Source of the DNA: Rhizobium sp. Q54
GTDB lineage: Bacteria > Pseudomonadota > Alphaproteobacteria > ATCC43930 > CGMCC-115725
Direction of reading: 5' to 3'
DNA length: 64,000 nt
NCBI GenBank assembly: GCA_945861155.1
Contig: CAMATN010000005.1
Span: forward strand, 1-64,000
Shown here: positions 46,695 to 55,571 of the stretch, in pieces
Position numbering within the stretch: the stretch's first letter is position 1
How the letters are laid out: every line of letters starts with the position of its first letter
Notes under the pieces: generated by a model
What the model saw: only the letters and a program-made list of their open reading frames with translations
The model's database searches: none
What the model was told of the DNA's origin: nothing
Program-made: the position numbers and the translations under genes

Positions 46695-47771
46695 ATGGCC
46701 GGCAACAGTTTTGGCACGCTGTTCCGCTTTACGACCTGGGGCGAGAGCCACGGGCCGGCGATCGGCGTCGTCGTCGATGGGGTGCCGCCGCGCCTGCCGC
46801 TCGCCGAGCCCGACATCCAGCAATGGCTCGATCGGCGCCGCCCCGGCCAGTCGCGCTTTACGACGCAGCGGCGCGAGCCCGACACGGTCAAGATCCTGTC
46901 CGGCGTGTTCGACGGGGTGACCACCGGCACGCCGATCCAGCTGATGATCGAAAACGTCGACCAGCGCTCGAAAGATTACCGCAACATCGCCGACCGCTTC
47001 CGGCCGGGCCATGCCGACTATGCCTATTGGAAAAAATACGGGATTCGCGACTATCGCGGCGGCGGGCGCGCCTCGGCGCGCGAGACCGCCTCGCGGGTCG
47101 CCGCCGGCGCGGTGGCGCGCCAGGTGCTGGGGGCAGGCATCGCGATCCGCGGCGCGCTGGTCCAGATCGGCCCGCACCGCATCGACCGCGCGGCGTGGGA
47201 TTGGGCGGCAACCGGGGACAACCCGTTCTGGTGCCCGGACCCCGCGATGGCGGCGCGCTGGGCCGATTATCTCGACGGTGTGCGCAAATCAGGCTCGTCG
47301 GCCGGGGCGGTCATCGAATTGGTGGCGAGCGGCGTCCCGGCGGGGCTGGGCGAACCGGTTTACGACAAGCTCGACGGCGATCTCGCCCGCGCCATGATGA
47401 CGATCAACGCGGTGAAGGGAGTCGAGATCGGCGCCGGCTTTGCCGCCGCCTCGCTGTCGGGCGAGGACAACTCGGACGAAATGCGGATGCAAGACGGCCA
47501 GGTCGCGTTCCTGTCGAACAACGCCGGCGGCATCTTGGGCGGGATCTCAACGGGCCAGGACATCGTGCTGCGCTTCGCGGTCAAGCCGACCAGCTCGATC
47601 CTGAAGCCGATGCGCACGGTCGATGCGGCGGGGAACGACGTCGAGATCGAGACCCACGGCCGCCACGACCCCTGCGTCGGCATCCGCGCGGTGCCGGTGG
47701 GCGAAGCAATGCTGGCCTGCGTCCTTGCCGATCACCTGCTGCGCTACCGCGCGATCGGCGGGGCGGTGTAG
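46695..47771 (+). CDS. aroC: chorismate synthase
   Basis: AroC (358 aa) converts EPSP to chorismate using reduced FMN, the last common step to aromatic amino acids. Family patterns: [74 protein letters not shown], and [23 protein letters not shown] 46695 is the natural start. Located near fabI, separated by a repeat. Normal length. Confidence 0.97.
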   Translation: MAGNSFGTLFRFTTWGESHGPAIGVVVDGVPPRLPLAEPDIQQWLDRRRPGQSRFTTQRREPDTVKILSGVFDGVTTGTPIQLMIENVDQRSKDYRNIADRFRPGHADYAYWKKYGIRDYRGGGRASARETASRVAAGAVARQVLGAGIAIRGALVQIGPHRIDRAAWDWAATGDNPFWCPDPAMAARWADYLDGVRKSGSSAGAVIELVASGVPAGLGEPVYDKLDGDLARAMMTINAVKGVEIGAGFAAASLSGEDNSDEMRMQDGQVAFLSNNAGGILGGISTGQDIVLRFAVKPTSSILKPMRTVDAAGNDVEIETHGRHDPCVGIRAVPVGEAMLACVLADHLLRYRAIGGAV

Positions 47772-47846
47772 CCGCGACGCCGCTGAACCGGATCAACACG
47801 GTTCATTTCCGTAGCGTAAAGCGCCGGCGCTGGTGCTTGAAAGGAC

Positions 47847-47921
47847 TGGTGCCCCGAGTCGGATTTGAACTGACGACCTACCGCTTACGAAGCGGTTGCT
47901 CTACCGCTGAGCTATCGGGGC
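47847..47921 (-). tRNA. tRNA-Thr (anticodon CGT)
   Basis: The reverse strand folds as a cloverleaf: acceptor GCCCCGA/TCGGGGC with discriminator A and encoded CCA, D arm TAGCTCAGCGGTAGAGC, anticodon stem ACCGC/GCGGT around loop TTCGTAA (anticodon CGT, reading ACG), T arm with GTTCAAATC. It lies between aroC and hemY. Confidence 0.95.
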
Positions 47922-47981
47922 GAACCGGCGCCAGCCTGCGTTCCTTAGATATCCCATTGCAGGGTTGGCGCCAAGCACCGT

Positions 47982-49436
47982 TCAAGCGGTCCTCTGCGCC
48001 GCGCCCGGTACGTCCGGCGCCGGCAGCATCAAAGGCGCGTCGGCACTCGCCGGGTGGATGCCAAGCGCCCCGTGGACGAGCGCCCCGTGGACGAGCGCTT
48101 TGCGGCCGTGCGGCGGCGTTCGCCAGGCCAGCGTGTCGAAACCGCCGCATTCGCCGCAACAGGATTGCCATTGCACGCTGCCGCCGCCGCATCTGCGGCA
48201 CAAATAGCAGGGGTCGGGCGGCGCTCCGATCGCGCGTTCGCGCCAGTCCCGCGCCGTCTCCCCGTTAGCGGACTCGCTCTCCTCGAGCCGCGCCATCAAC
48301 AGGCAAAGCCGGCGCGACTCTCCCTGGATTGGTGATCCGGCGATTGGCGATCCGGGTTGGGGCGAGCCGGCGGCGACGGCGAGCGCGAGGTGGCGGCGCG
48401 CCTCGCCCCAGAGCTGCGCCGTCAGCGCGGTCTCGGCGATCGCGAGGTGGCTTTCGGCAGCCTCCGGATTGCGCGCCGCCAGACGCTGCAGCGAGGCGGC
48501 GCGCGCCAGCGGCCCCGCCGCGGGATGGATGTCGAGATAGAGATAGGCGAGCTCGGGATGGGGCGCCGTGCGCCAAGCGCGCTCGATCGCTTTCGCCGCC
48601 GCGCGCTTGCGTCCGAGCCCGATCAGCAGCCCGGCGTAGCGGCTGGCCAGCGGGGCCAGGTCCGGCGCCAGCTTTTGCGCCTTGGCCGCCAACCCGGCCG
48701 CCTGCCGCGCCGCGCCGCGCCGCTCGGCGGCATGGCTCAGCTCATACAGCACGACGCCCTGGTGATGGCGGGCGCGCTCGGCCGTTATCGCGCCGCTTCG
48801 GGCCGCCGCCGCGATCGTCTCGCGCGCCGCTTCCCACTGTCCCGCGCGAGCCTGCAGCTCGATCAGGCTGTCGGCCAGCCACGGCGCTCGCGGACGCAGC
48901 AGCCGGGCGCGCTCGGCAAGGCGCAGCGCGGTTGCGTCCTCGCCCGACCGCACGGCCTGGCCGAGGAGTCCGCGCAGGCCGAGAAACTCCGTCTCGGGCC
49001 GCTCCAGCAGCGTCCGGTAGGCGTGCCGCGCCGCCGCCCCGTCGCCTTGCCGGGTCGCCGCCTCAGCCGCCAGCAGCAGCACCACCGGCGTACCGCCGAG
49101 CAGCGCCTCAGCGCGCGCCGCGTAACGCCGCGCCGCCGCCGCGTCTCCCGCCGCCAGCGCGACGAGACCCTTGGTCAGCGCCGCCTCGCCGGTGCGGCGC
49201 CGGCGTGCCGCGCGGCGCCGGCCGGCGTTGCGCGGCAGTCGGGCCAATGCCGCGGCGAGCAGCACCAGCCCCGACACGGCCAGCACGATCAGGGAAACCG
49301 CGCCGACGAGTACGGCGACCGAGGTGTCGATCTGCCAGCCTTGCCACAGAATCTCGACCCGGCCCGGATGGTCGGCGAAGAAAGCGCCGGCCGCGACCGC
49401 GGCCGCGAGCAGCACCAGCCCCAGGACGGCGCGCAT
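47982..49436 (-). CDS. hemY: HemY-like TPR membrane protein
   Basis: This 484-aa protein starts at ATG 49436. Two N-terminal membrane helices (about 4-22 and 38-60) frame FADHPGRVEILWQGWQIDTS, a HemY_N hallmark. TPR-type helices follow (about 90-380). A C-terminal Cys-rich ribbon (CYLCRRCG...CCGECGGFDTLAW) is normal for alphaproteobacterial HemY. The last about 40 residues contain an internal 15-bp direct repeat (LVHGALVHGA). The protein is associated with heme synthesis genes but its biochemical role is unclear. The start overlaps the stop of the Mic60 gene. Confidence 0.9.
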   Translation of the reverse strand: MRAVLGLVLLAAAVAAGAFFADHPGRVEILWQGWQIDTSVAVLVGAVSLIVLAVSGLVLLAAALARLPRNAGRRRAARRRRTGEAALTKGLVALAAGDAAAARRYAARAEALLGGTPVVLLLAAEAATRQGDGAAARHAYRTLLERPETEFLGLRGLLGQAVRSGEDATALRLAERARLLRPRAPWLADSLIELQARAGQWEAARETIAAAARSGAITAERARHHQGVVLYELSHAAERRGAARQAAGLAAKAQKLAPDLAPLASRYAGLLIGLGRKRAAAKAIERAWRTAPHPELAYLYLDIHPAAGPLARAASLQRLAARNPEAAESHLAIAETALTAQLWGEARRHLALAVAAGSPQPGSPIAGSPIQGESRRLCLLMARLEESESANGETARDWRERAIGAPPDPCYLCRRCGGGSVQWQSCCGECGGFDTLAWRTPPHGRKALVHGALVHGALGIHPASADAPLMLPAPDVPGAAQRTA

Positions 49437-50584
49437 CAGCCGGGGGCTCCGGCAGAGGGCGCGGGCAACGGTGCGACAGGCGGTCCGACAGGGGCGGATG
49501 GTGCGCCGAGCCGCGCGGTCAACAGGGTCGCGACCCGCTGCAACGCCGCATCGACCGCGAGACGCTCGCGGGCCATGCGCAGCCACGGCCCGGCCGCCTC
49601 GGCCGGCGCACCGGCCAGTTTGTCGAGCGCGGCGACCGAACCCGCCAAATCGCCACTCGCCAGCGCCAGTTCGGCGGCGTTGACCGACGCTTCCGGGCCG
49701 CCGAACGGCGCCGCGCCGCCGACCCGCCGGATCGTGACGAGACCGCGCAGGCGGGCCAGCGCCGCGTCGGCCCAGCCGGGATCGGGGACATCAGCTCGGC
49801 CGTTTTCCGGCGGTTTCGCGCCGGCGATCGTGCCCGCCCTGTCGCGCAGCCGCTTGCCGAGAACCGCGGGGCTCGCCACCCCGGTTTTCGCCGGCTCGAA
49901 CAAGGGCGCTGCCGCCGCTGCGATTTCGGGACGAGACCGCGCCAACGCGGCCAGCGCATCGTATTCGGCCGCGAAAGGCCGCCCGGCCTCAACAGCGCCA
50001 CGGATCTGCAGCAGCGCCAGGGCCAGCGCCATGTCGGTCATGTCACGCGCGGTTTGCGCGTGAACACCGCGGTCGATCGCGTCGATCCGAGCCGCCAGAT
50101 CGGACGCCGCGCCGGCCCGGGAATGGACCGCTTTGTCGAGCGCCTCAACCCGCCTCGACAGTTCGGCCTGAGCGCCGGACAAGGTCGTGAACCGCTGCCG
50201 GGTCTCAGCGCTGTCGCCCGGCGGCACCGCCGGTCTTGCCTCGAGCGTGCCGACCCGCTGCTCGAGCCGCGGCAGCGCCGCACTCGCCGCGGCAGTTTCC
50301 TTGTGGAGCTGCGCGAGTTGCTGGACCTGCCCCTGTGCCGCTTCGAGCCGCTCGATACGTGCGGCCAGGGCCGCGTCGCTGCTCGCCGGAATCATGCCCC
50401 ACGGCAACAGCGGCGCCCAGAACGGCGCCGTCCCGACCAGCACGACGACCAGCAGCAGGGCGCCGGCGAGCCCGATCGCAACGTCGCGGTAGCCCGGCGG
50501 CGATAGAACAGGCGAGGCCTCGGCGGGGGTCGGCGTCGCGGGCGCCGGCTCGGTCGGCGCGGCGGGAGGGTGTGGGTCGCTCAT
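49436..50584 (-). CDS. alphaproteobacterial mitofilin/Mic60 homologue
   Basis: This 382-aa inner-membrane protein starts at ATG 50584. A Pro/Ala-rich cytoplasmic N-terminus (about 1-30) precedes one membrane helix (about 35-55; AIGLAGALLLVVVLVGTAPF). A long coiled-coil follows (about 70-190; LEAAQGQVQQLAQLHKETA...), then a helical C-terminal mitofilin-like domain. In alphaproteobacteria the homologue of the mitochondrial crista protein Mic60 is encoded between hemD and hemY, and that is exactly the position here (stop overlaps the hemY ATG, start overlaps the hemD stop). The family match is from architecture and context, not from sharp motifs. Confidence 0.75.
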   Translation of the reverse strand: MSDPHPPAAPTEPAPATPTPAEASPVLSPPGYRDVAIGLAGALLLVVVLVGTAPFWAPLLPWGMIPASSDAALAARIERLEAAQGQVQQLAQLHKETAAASAALPRLEQRVGTLEARPAVPPGDSAETRQRFTTLSGAQAELSRRVEALDKAVHSRAGAASDLAARIDAIDRGVHAQTARDMTDMALALALLQIRGAVEAGRPFAAEYDALAALARSRPEIAAAAAPLFEPAKTGVASPAVLGKRLRDRAGTIAGAKPPENGRADVPDPGWADAALARLRGLVTIRRVGGAAPFGGPEASVNAAELALASGDLAGSVAALDKLAGAPAEAAGPWLRMARERLAVDAALQRVATLLTARLGAPSAPVGPPVAPLPAPSAGAPG

Positions 50585-51360
50585 GCGCGGCGCCGTTCGG
50601 CGAGCAACCCGTCGAGCCGGTCCAGCAGGCCCGGCTGGTCCGGTCTGTCGGCGATCTGCCGGTCGCGGAAACACAGCGGTTGCAGCGCGGCATCGGCGGC
50701 GGCGCTGATCGAGATTGCGCTGACGAACCGCATCGCCTCGGCGATCAGGGCGCCATCGACCAGCCGGGCAAAGATCGCGGCGGTGCGCGGCGAGAAGAAC
50801 AGCGCAAAATCGACGATCCCGGCGGCCAGCGCCCGCACCGTCGGGGCGCTGAGCCGGGACACCGGACGGGCCTCGTACAAGACCGACCGCTCGACGGCAA
50901 AGCCGCGAGCCCGCAATTCGCCGGCCAGATCGCCGGCAACGACGCTGCCGGCGACATGCAGCAGCCGCCCTCCCGCCGGACGCAGCCGCTCGCCGACGAG
51001 GCGCACGAGATCGCCGACCGTGCCGCCGGCGCTCTCGACCCGGGCGAAGCCTTCGCCGCGCGCCCGCGCCGCGGTCGCCTCGCCGACCGCCAGGATCGAT
51101 ACCGCGCGATCGTCGCATACACGCGCCAGCGCCCGGACGCCGTTGGCGCTGGTGCACAGCACGGCCTGCACCCCGGCGAGATCGGGCGCCGGCTCGCTGG
51201 TGTAGCGAATGTCGAGGAGCGGCTCGATGATGGCCGCGATGCCGCGCGAAGCGAGCGCCTCGGCCAATTCCTCCGCCTCGGCGCGCGGCCGGGTCACCAG
51301 GGCACGCCAGCCGTGGCGCGAGGTGTCGATCGCTACTTTGGTCCCGCTGGCGGCGCCCAT
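50581..51360 (-). CDS. hemD: uroporphyrinogen-III synthase
   Basis: HemD closes hydroxymethylbilane to uroporphyrinogen III. ATG 51360 gives about 259 aa beginning GAASGTKVAIDTSRHGWRAL; a start at ATG 51441 is possible but has no Shine-Dalgarno and reaches into the divergent promoter. Matching blocks: RALVTRPRAEAEELAEAL, VLCTSANGVRAL, AVGEATAARARGEGF, LLHVAGSVVAGDLAGEL and FFSPRTAAIFARL. The stop overlaps the Mic60 gene start (ATGA). No hemC lies upstream, unlike in many relatives. Confidence 0.88.
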   Translation of the reverse strand: MGAASGTKVAIDTSRHGWRALVTRPRAEAEELAEALASRGIAAIIEPLLDIRYTSEPAPDLAGVQAVLCTSANGVRALARVCDDRAVSILAVGEATAARARGEGFARVESAGGTVGDLVRLVGERLRPAGGRLLHVAGSVVAGDLAGELRARGFAVERSVLYEARPVSRLSAPTVRALAAGIVDFALFFSPRTAAIFARLVDGALIAEAMRFVSAISISAAADAALQPLCFRDRQIADRPDQPGLLDRLDGLLAERRRA

Positions 51361-51472
51361 GCGGCTTTCATCGCCCAAGATCGGCCGGGTGACAAGCTCC
51401 GTGGCGCCGCGCCCATGGAAGCAGGCATCGACTTGCGTCATAATCGGTCGATATAGCTTGGGAGGACGGTCG

Positions 51473-52816
51473 ATGCCCCTGACGCAAGACCTTGGCCGCT
51501 TTGCCGCCGGCCTGACCTTTGAAAAACTGCCGGCCGAGGCGATCGAAATCGCCCGCACCGGCTTTATCGACACGATCGCGACGATGATCGCCGGCGCGCA
51601 CGACCCGGCGCCGCAATTGTTGCGCAAGGCGCTGAACCCGCCCCCGGGCGAGGCGACGCTCTATTTTACCGGCGACACCGCACCCGCACCCGAGGCGGCC
51701 TGGATCAACGGCACCGCCGCGCACGCGCTCGACTACGACGACGTGGCGGTGCGCGGCCACCCGAGCACGGTGCTGGTGCCGGCCATCCTCGCCGAAGGCG
51801 AGGCGCTGGGATCCTCCGGCAACGACATGATCGCCGCCTATGTCGCGGGCTACGAAACCTGGGCGGAAGTCGCCAACCGCGATCCCGGGCATCACCATCG
51901 CAAGGGCTGGCACCCGACCGGCATTTTCGGCGCGATCGCCGCCGCCGCCGCCTGCGCCCGGCTGCGCCGGCTCGACCCCGAGCGGACGACGATGGCAATC
52001 GCGCTCGCGGCATCGCAATCGGCCGGGGTGACGGCCAATTTCGGCACGATGACAAAGCCGTTCCACGCCGGCCGCGCGGCTCATGCCGGTGTGGTCTCGG
52101 CGCGCCTGGCGGAAGTCGGCTTTACCGCCGCCGCCGATGCGATCGAACACCCGCAGGGCTTCTTGTCCGCCGTGTCGCCCGAGGGACTGGCGGATCGGGA
52201 GCGCCCGGCCGCGCTCGGCCGCGAGTGGCACATCGTGCGCAACCGCCTCAGCATCAAGAAATACCCGGCCTGCTATGCGCTGCACCGCTCGCTCGACGGC
52301 ATGCTCGATCTGCTCGACAAGCGGCCGCTGCGGCCGGACGAGATCGCCCGGATCACGGCCTCGATCAGCAAGACGCGATCCTTGATCTTGCGCAACCACC
52401 GGCCGCAGACCGGGCTCGAAGGCAAGTTCAGCATGGAATTCGCGATGGCGGCTTCGGTCATCGCCCGGCGCGCCAACCTCGCCGAATTCACCGACGAATT
52501 CGTCGGCCGCCCCGACGTGCAGGATCTGATGCGCCGGGTCGACATCGAGACCAACGAAAACTACGACCCGGAAGTATCCGGCGCGTCGCTGTACGACCAG
52601 GTGCGGGTCGAGCTGATTTCAGGCGAGATGCTCGAAACCGCGCAGATCAGGCGGGCGCGCGGCGCCGCCGAATTGCCGCTGCGCGAGTCCGAATTGTTCG
52701 AGAAGTTCCGCACCTGCCTCGATGCCGGCCACGCGCGGATCTCCCCCGAGCGCCTGTTCGACCGATTGCGCAACCTCGAAAACATCTCCGCGCGCGAGCT
52801 GACGGCGGCGGGTTGA
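51473..52816 (+). CDS. MmgE/PrpD family protein
   Basis: This 447-aa protein starts at ATG 51473 with GGGAGG 7 nt upstream. The MmgE/PrpD pattern is complete: IARTGFIDTIATMIAGAHDP, INGTAAHALDYDDVAVRGHP, WHPTGIFGAIAAAAACARLR, TKPFHAGRAAHAGVVSARLA and HPQGFLSAVS. The family includes 2-methylcitrate dehydratase and aconitate decarboxylase-like enzymes, so a lyase or isomerase acting on a C6-C7 tricarboxylate or related acid is likely. No prpB or prpC is nearby. Divergent from hemD. Confidence 0.9.
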   Translation: MPLTQDLGRFAAGLTFEKLPAEAIEIARTGFIDTIATMIAGAHDPAPQLLRKALNPPPGEATLYFTGDTAPAPEAAWINGTAAHALDYDDVAVRGHPSTVLVPAILAEGEALGSSGNDMIAAYVAGYETWAEVANRDPGHHHRKGWHPTGIFGAIAAAAACARLRRLDPERTTMAIALAASQSAGVTANFGTMTKPFHAGRAAHAGVVSARLAEVGFTAAADAIEHPQGFLSAVSPEGLADRERPAALGREWHIVRNRLSIKKYPACYALHRSLDGMLDLLDKRPLRPDEIARITASISKTRSLILRNHRPQTGLEGKFSMEFAMAASVIARRANLAEFTDEFVGRPDVQDLMRRVDIETNENYDPEVSGASLYDQVRVELISGEMLETAQIRRARGAAELPLRESELFEKFRTCLDAGHARISPERLFDRLRNLENISARELTAAG

Positions 52817-52832
52817 GTAACGCCTTTCCCTT

Positions 52833-53056
52833 GTCGTCCCGGCGAAAGTCCATGGGCGCTAAATTAACCGTCATTCCGGGGCCGCCTGAAGGGCGGAACC
52901 CGGAATCCATACACTGTGGCCTCTGGAATATGGATTCCGGGCTCGCCGCTGCGCGGCGCCCCGGAATGACAGCTGAACGGACGGGCCAAAGTCAGCGCCC
53001 ATGGGCGAAAGCCGGGACCCATGGTTGCCATGGATACCGGCTTACGCCGGTATGAC
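52833..53056. repeat. nested intergenic repeats (hairpin element inside another)
   Basis: The outer arms TCCATGGGCGCT (about 52849-52860) and AGCGCCCATGGGCG are inverted, and both ends carry the GTC(CC)CGGCGAAAG / CCGGTATGAC family. Inside, GTCATTCCGGGGCC at 52870 and GCGCCCCGGAATGAC ending 52970 form a second, complete hairpin element. The inner copy seems inserted into the outer one. It is non-coding and lies between the MmgE/PrpD gene and thiE. Confidence 0.75.
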
Positions 53057-53087
53057 AATTTTGTCGGATCGGCAGGCACAACCGTCA

Positions 53088-53705
53088 ATGCTCCCCTCCC
53101 CGCCCTTCCTCGTGATCTCCGATCGCGGCCAGGCGACCAAGCCGCTCGTCGAAATCGCCGAGGCGGTGTTTCGGGCCGGGTGCCGCTGGTTCAGCCTGCG
53201 CGAGAAGGATCTGTTCCGACACGACCGCCGAGAGCTGTTGGCGGCGCTGGTCACGCTCGGACAGCGGTTTGGCGCGACCGTCACCGTACATGACGACATC
53301 GAAGCGGCCGTCGCGACCGGCGCCGGCGGCGTGCACCTGCCGGGCGGCGGCGATCCGGCAGCGGCGCGGCGGCGTCTGCGTCAGGGGCTTATCGGGGTAT
53401 CCGCGCATTCGCCAGAAGAAGCAGCGGCGCAGCTCAAAGCGGGCGCCGATTACGTGACCTTGAGCCCGATTTTCCTGACCGCCAGCAAGCCCGGCTACGG
53501 CCCGGCGGTCGGGCTCGACGCGCTCGCCGAGGCGGCACTTCTGTCGGCGGGGCCGGTCATCGCCCTCGGCGGCATCGCCGACGACAATCTCGCGTCCTGT
53601 GTTGCAGCGGGAGCGCGCGGCGTCGCGGTCATGGGCGAGATCATGCGCGCCGCCGACCCCGAGGCGATCGTGCGACGCCTGCTCGCCGCCATGGAGAAAA
53701 AATAA
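53088..53705 (+). CDS. thiE: thiamine phosphate synthase
   Basis: ThiE (205 aa) couples the thiazole and pyrimidine moieties of thiamine. The TIM-barrel pattern is seen: FLVISDRGQATKPLVE, GCRWFSLREKDL (diphosphate/substrate region), VTVHDDIEAAVATGAGGVHL, IGVSAHSPEEAAAQLKAGAD, YVTLSPIFLTASKPGYGPAV and IALGGIADDN. ATG 53088 is the start; the frame extending upstream passes through repeat DNA. No TPP riboswitch is recognisable upstream. Confidence 0.92.
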   Translation: MLPSPPFLVISDRGQATKPLVEIAEAVFRAGCRWFSLREKDLFRHDRRELLAALVTLGQRFGATVTVHDDIEAAVATGAGGVHLPGGGDPAAARRRLRQGLIGVSAHSPEEAAAQLKAGADYVTLSPIFLTASKPGYGPAVGLDALAEAALLSAGPVIALGGIADDNLASCVAAGARGVAVMGEIMRAADPEAIVRRLLAAMEKK

Positions 53706-53710
53706 CAACG

Positions 53711-53883
53711 CTTCAACGCAAAGGACGCGGAGGATTCGCAAAGGGCGCGAAGGAGACGGTACGGCGCGCAGCGCCAATCAATACCGGCAGCGCCAGCGCT
53801 GTTGCGATTTGAGGAGGCGCCGCGCGCCAGCAAACCCACCTTCGCGACCTTCGCGAATCCTCCGCGTCCTTTGCGTTAAAGCG
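53711..53883. repeat. large inverted repeat (AACGCAAAGGACGCGGAGG family)
   Basis: CTTCAACGCAAAGGACGCGG and the following AGGATTCGCAAAGG (53711-53752) are matched in reverse complement by CCTTCGCGAATCCTCCGCGT and CCTTTGCGTTAAAG (about 53839-53883). The arms are over 35 bp long, and a related sequence occurs at 58214-58308. No gene lies between; the spacer is about 85 bp. Confidence 0.8.
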
Positions 53884-53954
53884 TTTTTCTTCTCCGTGTC
53901 CTTCGTGCCTCCGTGGTGTATGAAAAGCGGCCAGGGGCGTGGGGATATAGGATC

Positions 53955-55571
53955 ATGGACGCGGATTACGTGGTGGTCGGGGCCGGGTCGGCCGGATGCG
54001 TCGTCGCCAGTCGTTTGAGCGAGGACGGCGCTTCGGTGGTGCTGCTCGAAGCGGGCCCCCGCGATCTCCACCCGCTGATCCACATTCCGGCCGGCGTCTT
54101 GCACCTGCTGCATCACCCGCACATCAACTGGAACTACAACAGCGAGGGCGAGACCGGCACCGCCGGGCGCCAGATCTATTGGCCGCGCGGCAAGGTGATG
54201 GGCGGGTCGAGTTCGATCAACGGCATGCTTTATGTGCGCGGCAACCCGGCCGATTACGACGGCTGGGCGCAGATGGGCTGCCGCGGCTGGAGCTATGACG
54301 AGGTCTTGCCGCTGTTCCGCAAATCGGAGAGTTACATTTCGGGCGGCGACCCGGAATATCGCGGCAAGGGCGGGCCGTTGCTGGTCGAGGATTACCGCAC
54401 GATCCTGCCCTTGACCCATGCCTTCGTCTCGGCGGCCCAGGAGGCCGGGTTTCCGCTGACCCTGGACTACAACGGCAAGTCGCAGGAAGGCGTCGGGTAC
54501 TCGCAGATGACCCGGCGCGGTCGGGTGCGCGGCTCGACGGCGCGGACCTTCCTCGCGCAGGCCAAGGGACGCGCCAACCTCAAGGTCGAGACCAAGGCGA
54601 TCGCCACCCGCCTCCTGTTCGAGGGAAAACGCTGCGTCGGGGTCGCATTCCGCCAGAACGGCACCGAGCGGCAGGTTCGCGCGGCGCGCGAGGTGATTCT
54701 CTCCGGCGGGGCGATCAACTCGCCGCATCTGCTGCAGATCTCGGGGGTCGGCCCAGCCAGCCATTTGCAGGCGATCGGCGTCGATGTCGTACACGATTCG
54801 GCCGGGGTCGGCGCCAATCTGTCCGACCATTACGTCGTGCGCATCTCGCACCGGGTAGCGGGCGCGATGACGATCAACCAGCTGTCGCGCGGGCTCCGCC
54901 TGGCGCGCGAGGCGGTGCGCTGGGCGACAATCGGCAACGGCGCGCTGACCTTCGGCGTCACCGCCGCGATGGTGTTCTGCCACAGCCGCGAGGGGCTCGC
55001 GAGCCCCGATCTGCAATTATTGTTCACCCCGGCGAGCTACGCCCAGAACCGCTTCCGCGAGTTGGAGCGCGACCCCGGCATGACCGTCGCGGTCTGCCCG
55101 GTGCGGCCGGAAAGCCGCGGCACGATCATGGCGCAGTCGCCCGACCCGCTCCAATACCCGGCGATCCGGCCGAACTATTTGTCGGCGCCGAACGATTTGC
55201 GGGTGCTGATCGGCGGCGTCCGCCACACCAGGCGGATTTTCGCCCAGCCGGCGATGGCCCGGTACAGCGTCGAGGAGACGGTGCCGGGGGGAGAAGTCGA
55301 TTCGGACGACGCCTTTCTGGAATTGGCGCGGCAGACCGGCACGACGATCTTCCACCCGGTCGGCACCTGCAAGATGGGCACCGACGCGATGGCGGTGGTC
55401 GATCCGCGCTTGCGAGTGCACGGCATCGCGGGCCTGCGCGTCATCGACGCCTCGGTGATGCCGACGGTCACCACCGGCAACACCAACGCGCCGACCATCA
55501 TGATCGGCGAAAAGGGCGCCCAGATGATCCGCGAAGACGCCTGCGCCGAGCCGGCCGCCGCGGCGGCCTGA
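53955..55571 (+). CDS. GMC family FAD-dependent oxidoreductase (choline dehydrogenase-like)
   Basis: This 538-aa flavoenzyme starts at ATG 53955. The N-terminal FAD fold is YVVVGAGSAGCVVASRLSED, followed by GGSSSINGMLYVRGNPADYD (GMC signature 1) and SGGAINSPHLLQISGVG (signature 2). The catalytic His is in FHPVGTCKMGTDA. The last block VMPTVTTGNTNAPTIMIGEK is typical. It oxidises alcohols (choline, glucose, aromatic or polyether alcohols); the substrate is not known. It converges on the ornithine cyclodeaminase-like gene, with 0 bp between stops. Confidence 0.9.
   Translation: MDADYVVVGAGSAGCVVASRLSEDGASVVLLEAGPRDLHPLIHIPAGVLHLLHHPHINWNYNSEGETGTAGRQIYWPRGKVMGGSSSINGMLYVRGNPADYDGWAQMGCRGWSYDEVLPLFRKSESYISGGDPEYRGKGGPLLVEDYRTILPLTHAFVSAAQEAGFPLTLDYNGKSQEGVGYSQMTRRGRVRGSTARTFLAQAKGRANLKVETKAIATRLLFEGKRCVGVAFRQNGTERQVRAAREVILSGGAINSPHLLQISGVGPASHLQAIGVDVVHDSAGVGANLSDHYVVRISHRVAGAMTINQLSRGLRLAREAVRWATIGNGALTFGVTAAMVFCHSREGLASPDLQLLFTPASYAQNRFRELERDPGMTVAVCPVRPESRGTIMAQSPDPLQYPAIRPNYLSAPNDLRVLIGGVRHTRRIFAQPAMARYSVEETVPGGEVDSDDAFLELARQTGTTIFHPVGTCKMGTDAMAVVDPRLRVHGIAGLRVIDASVMPTVTTGNTNAPTIMIGEKGAQMIREDACAEPAAAAA

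Noticed and set aside
47847-47921. tRNA as integration site of a mobile island
   Set aside because: No integrase or repeated tRNA 3' end was found within reach.
52817-53087. TPP riboswitch before thiE
   Set aside because: The hairpins belong to dispersed repeat families; the conserved TPP core (CUGAGA and ACCUGA) is absent.
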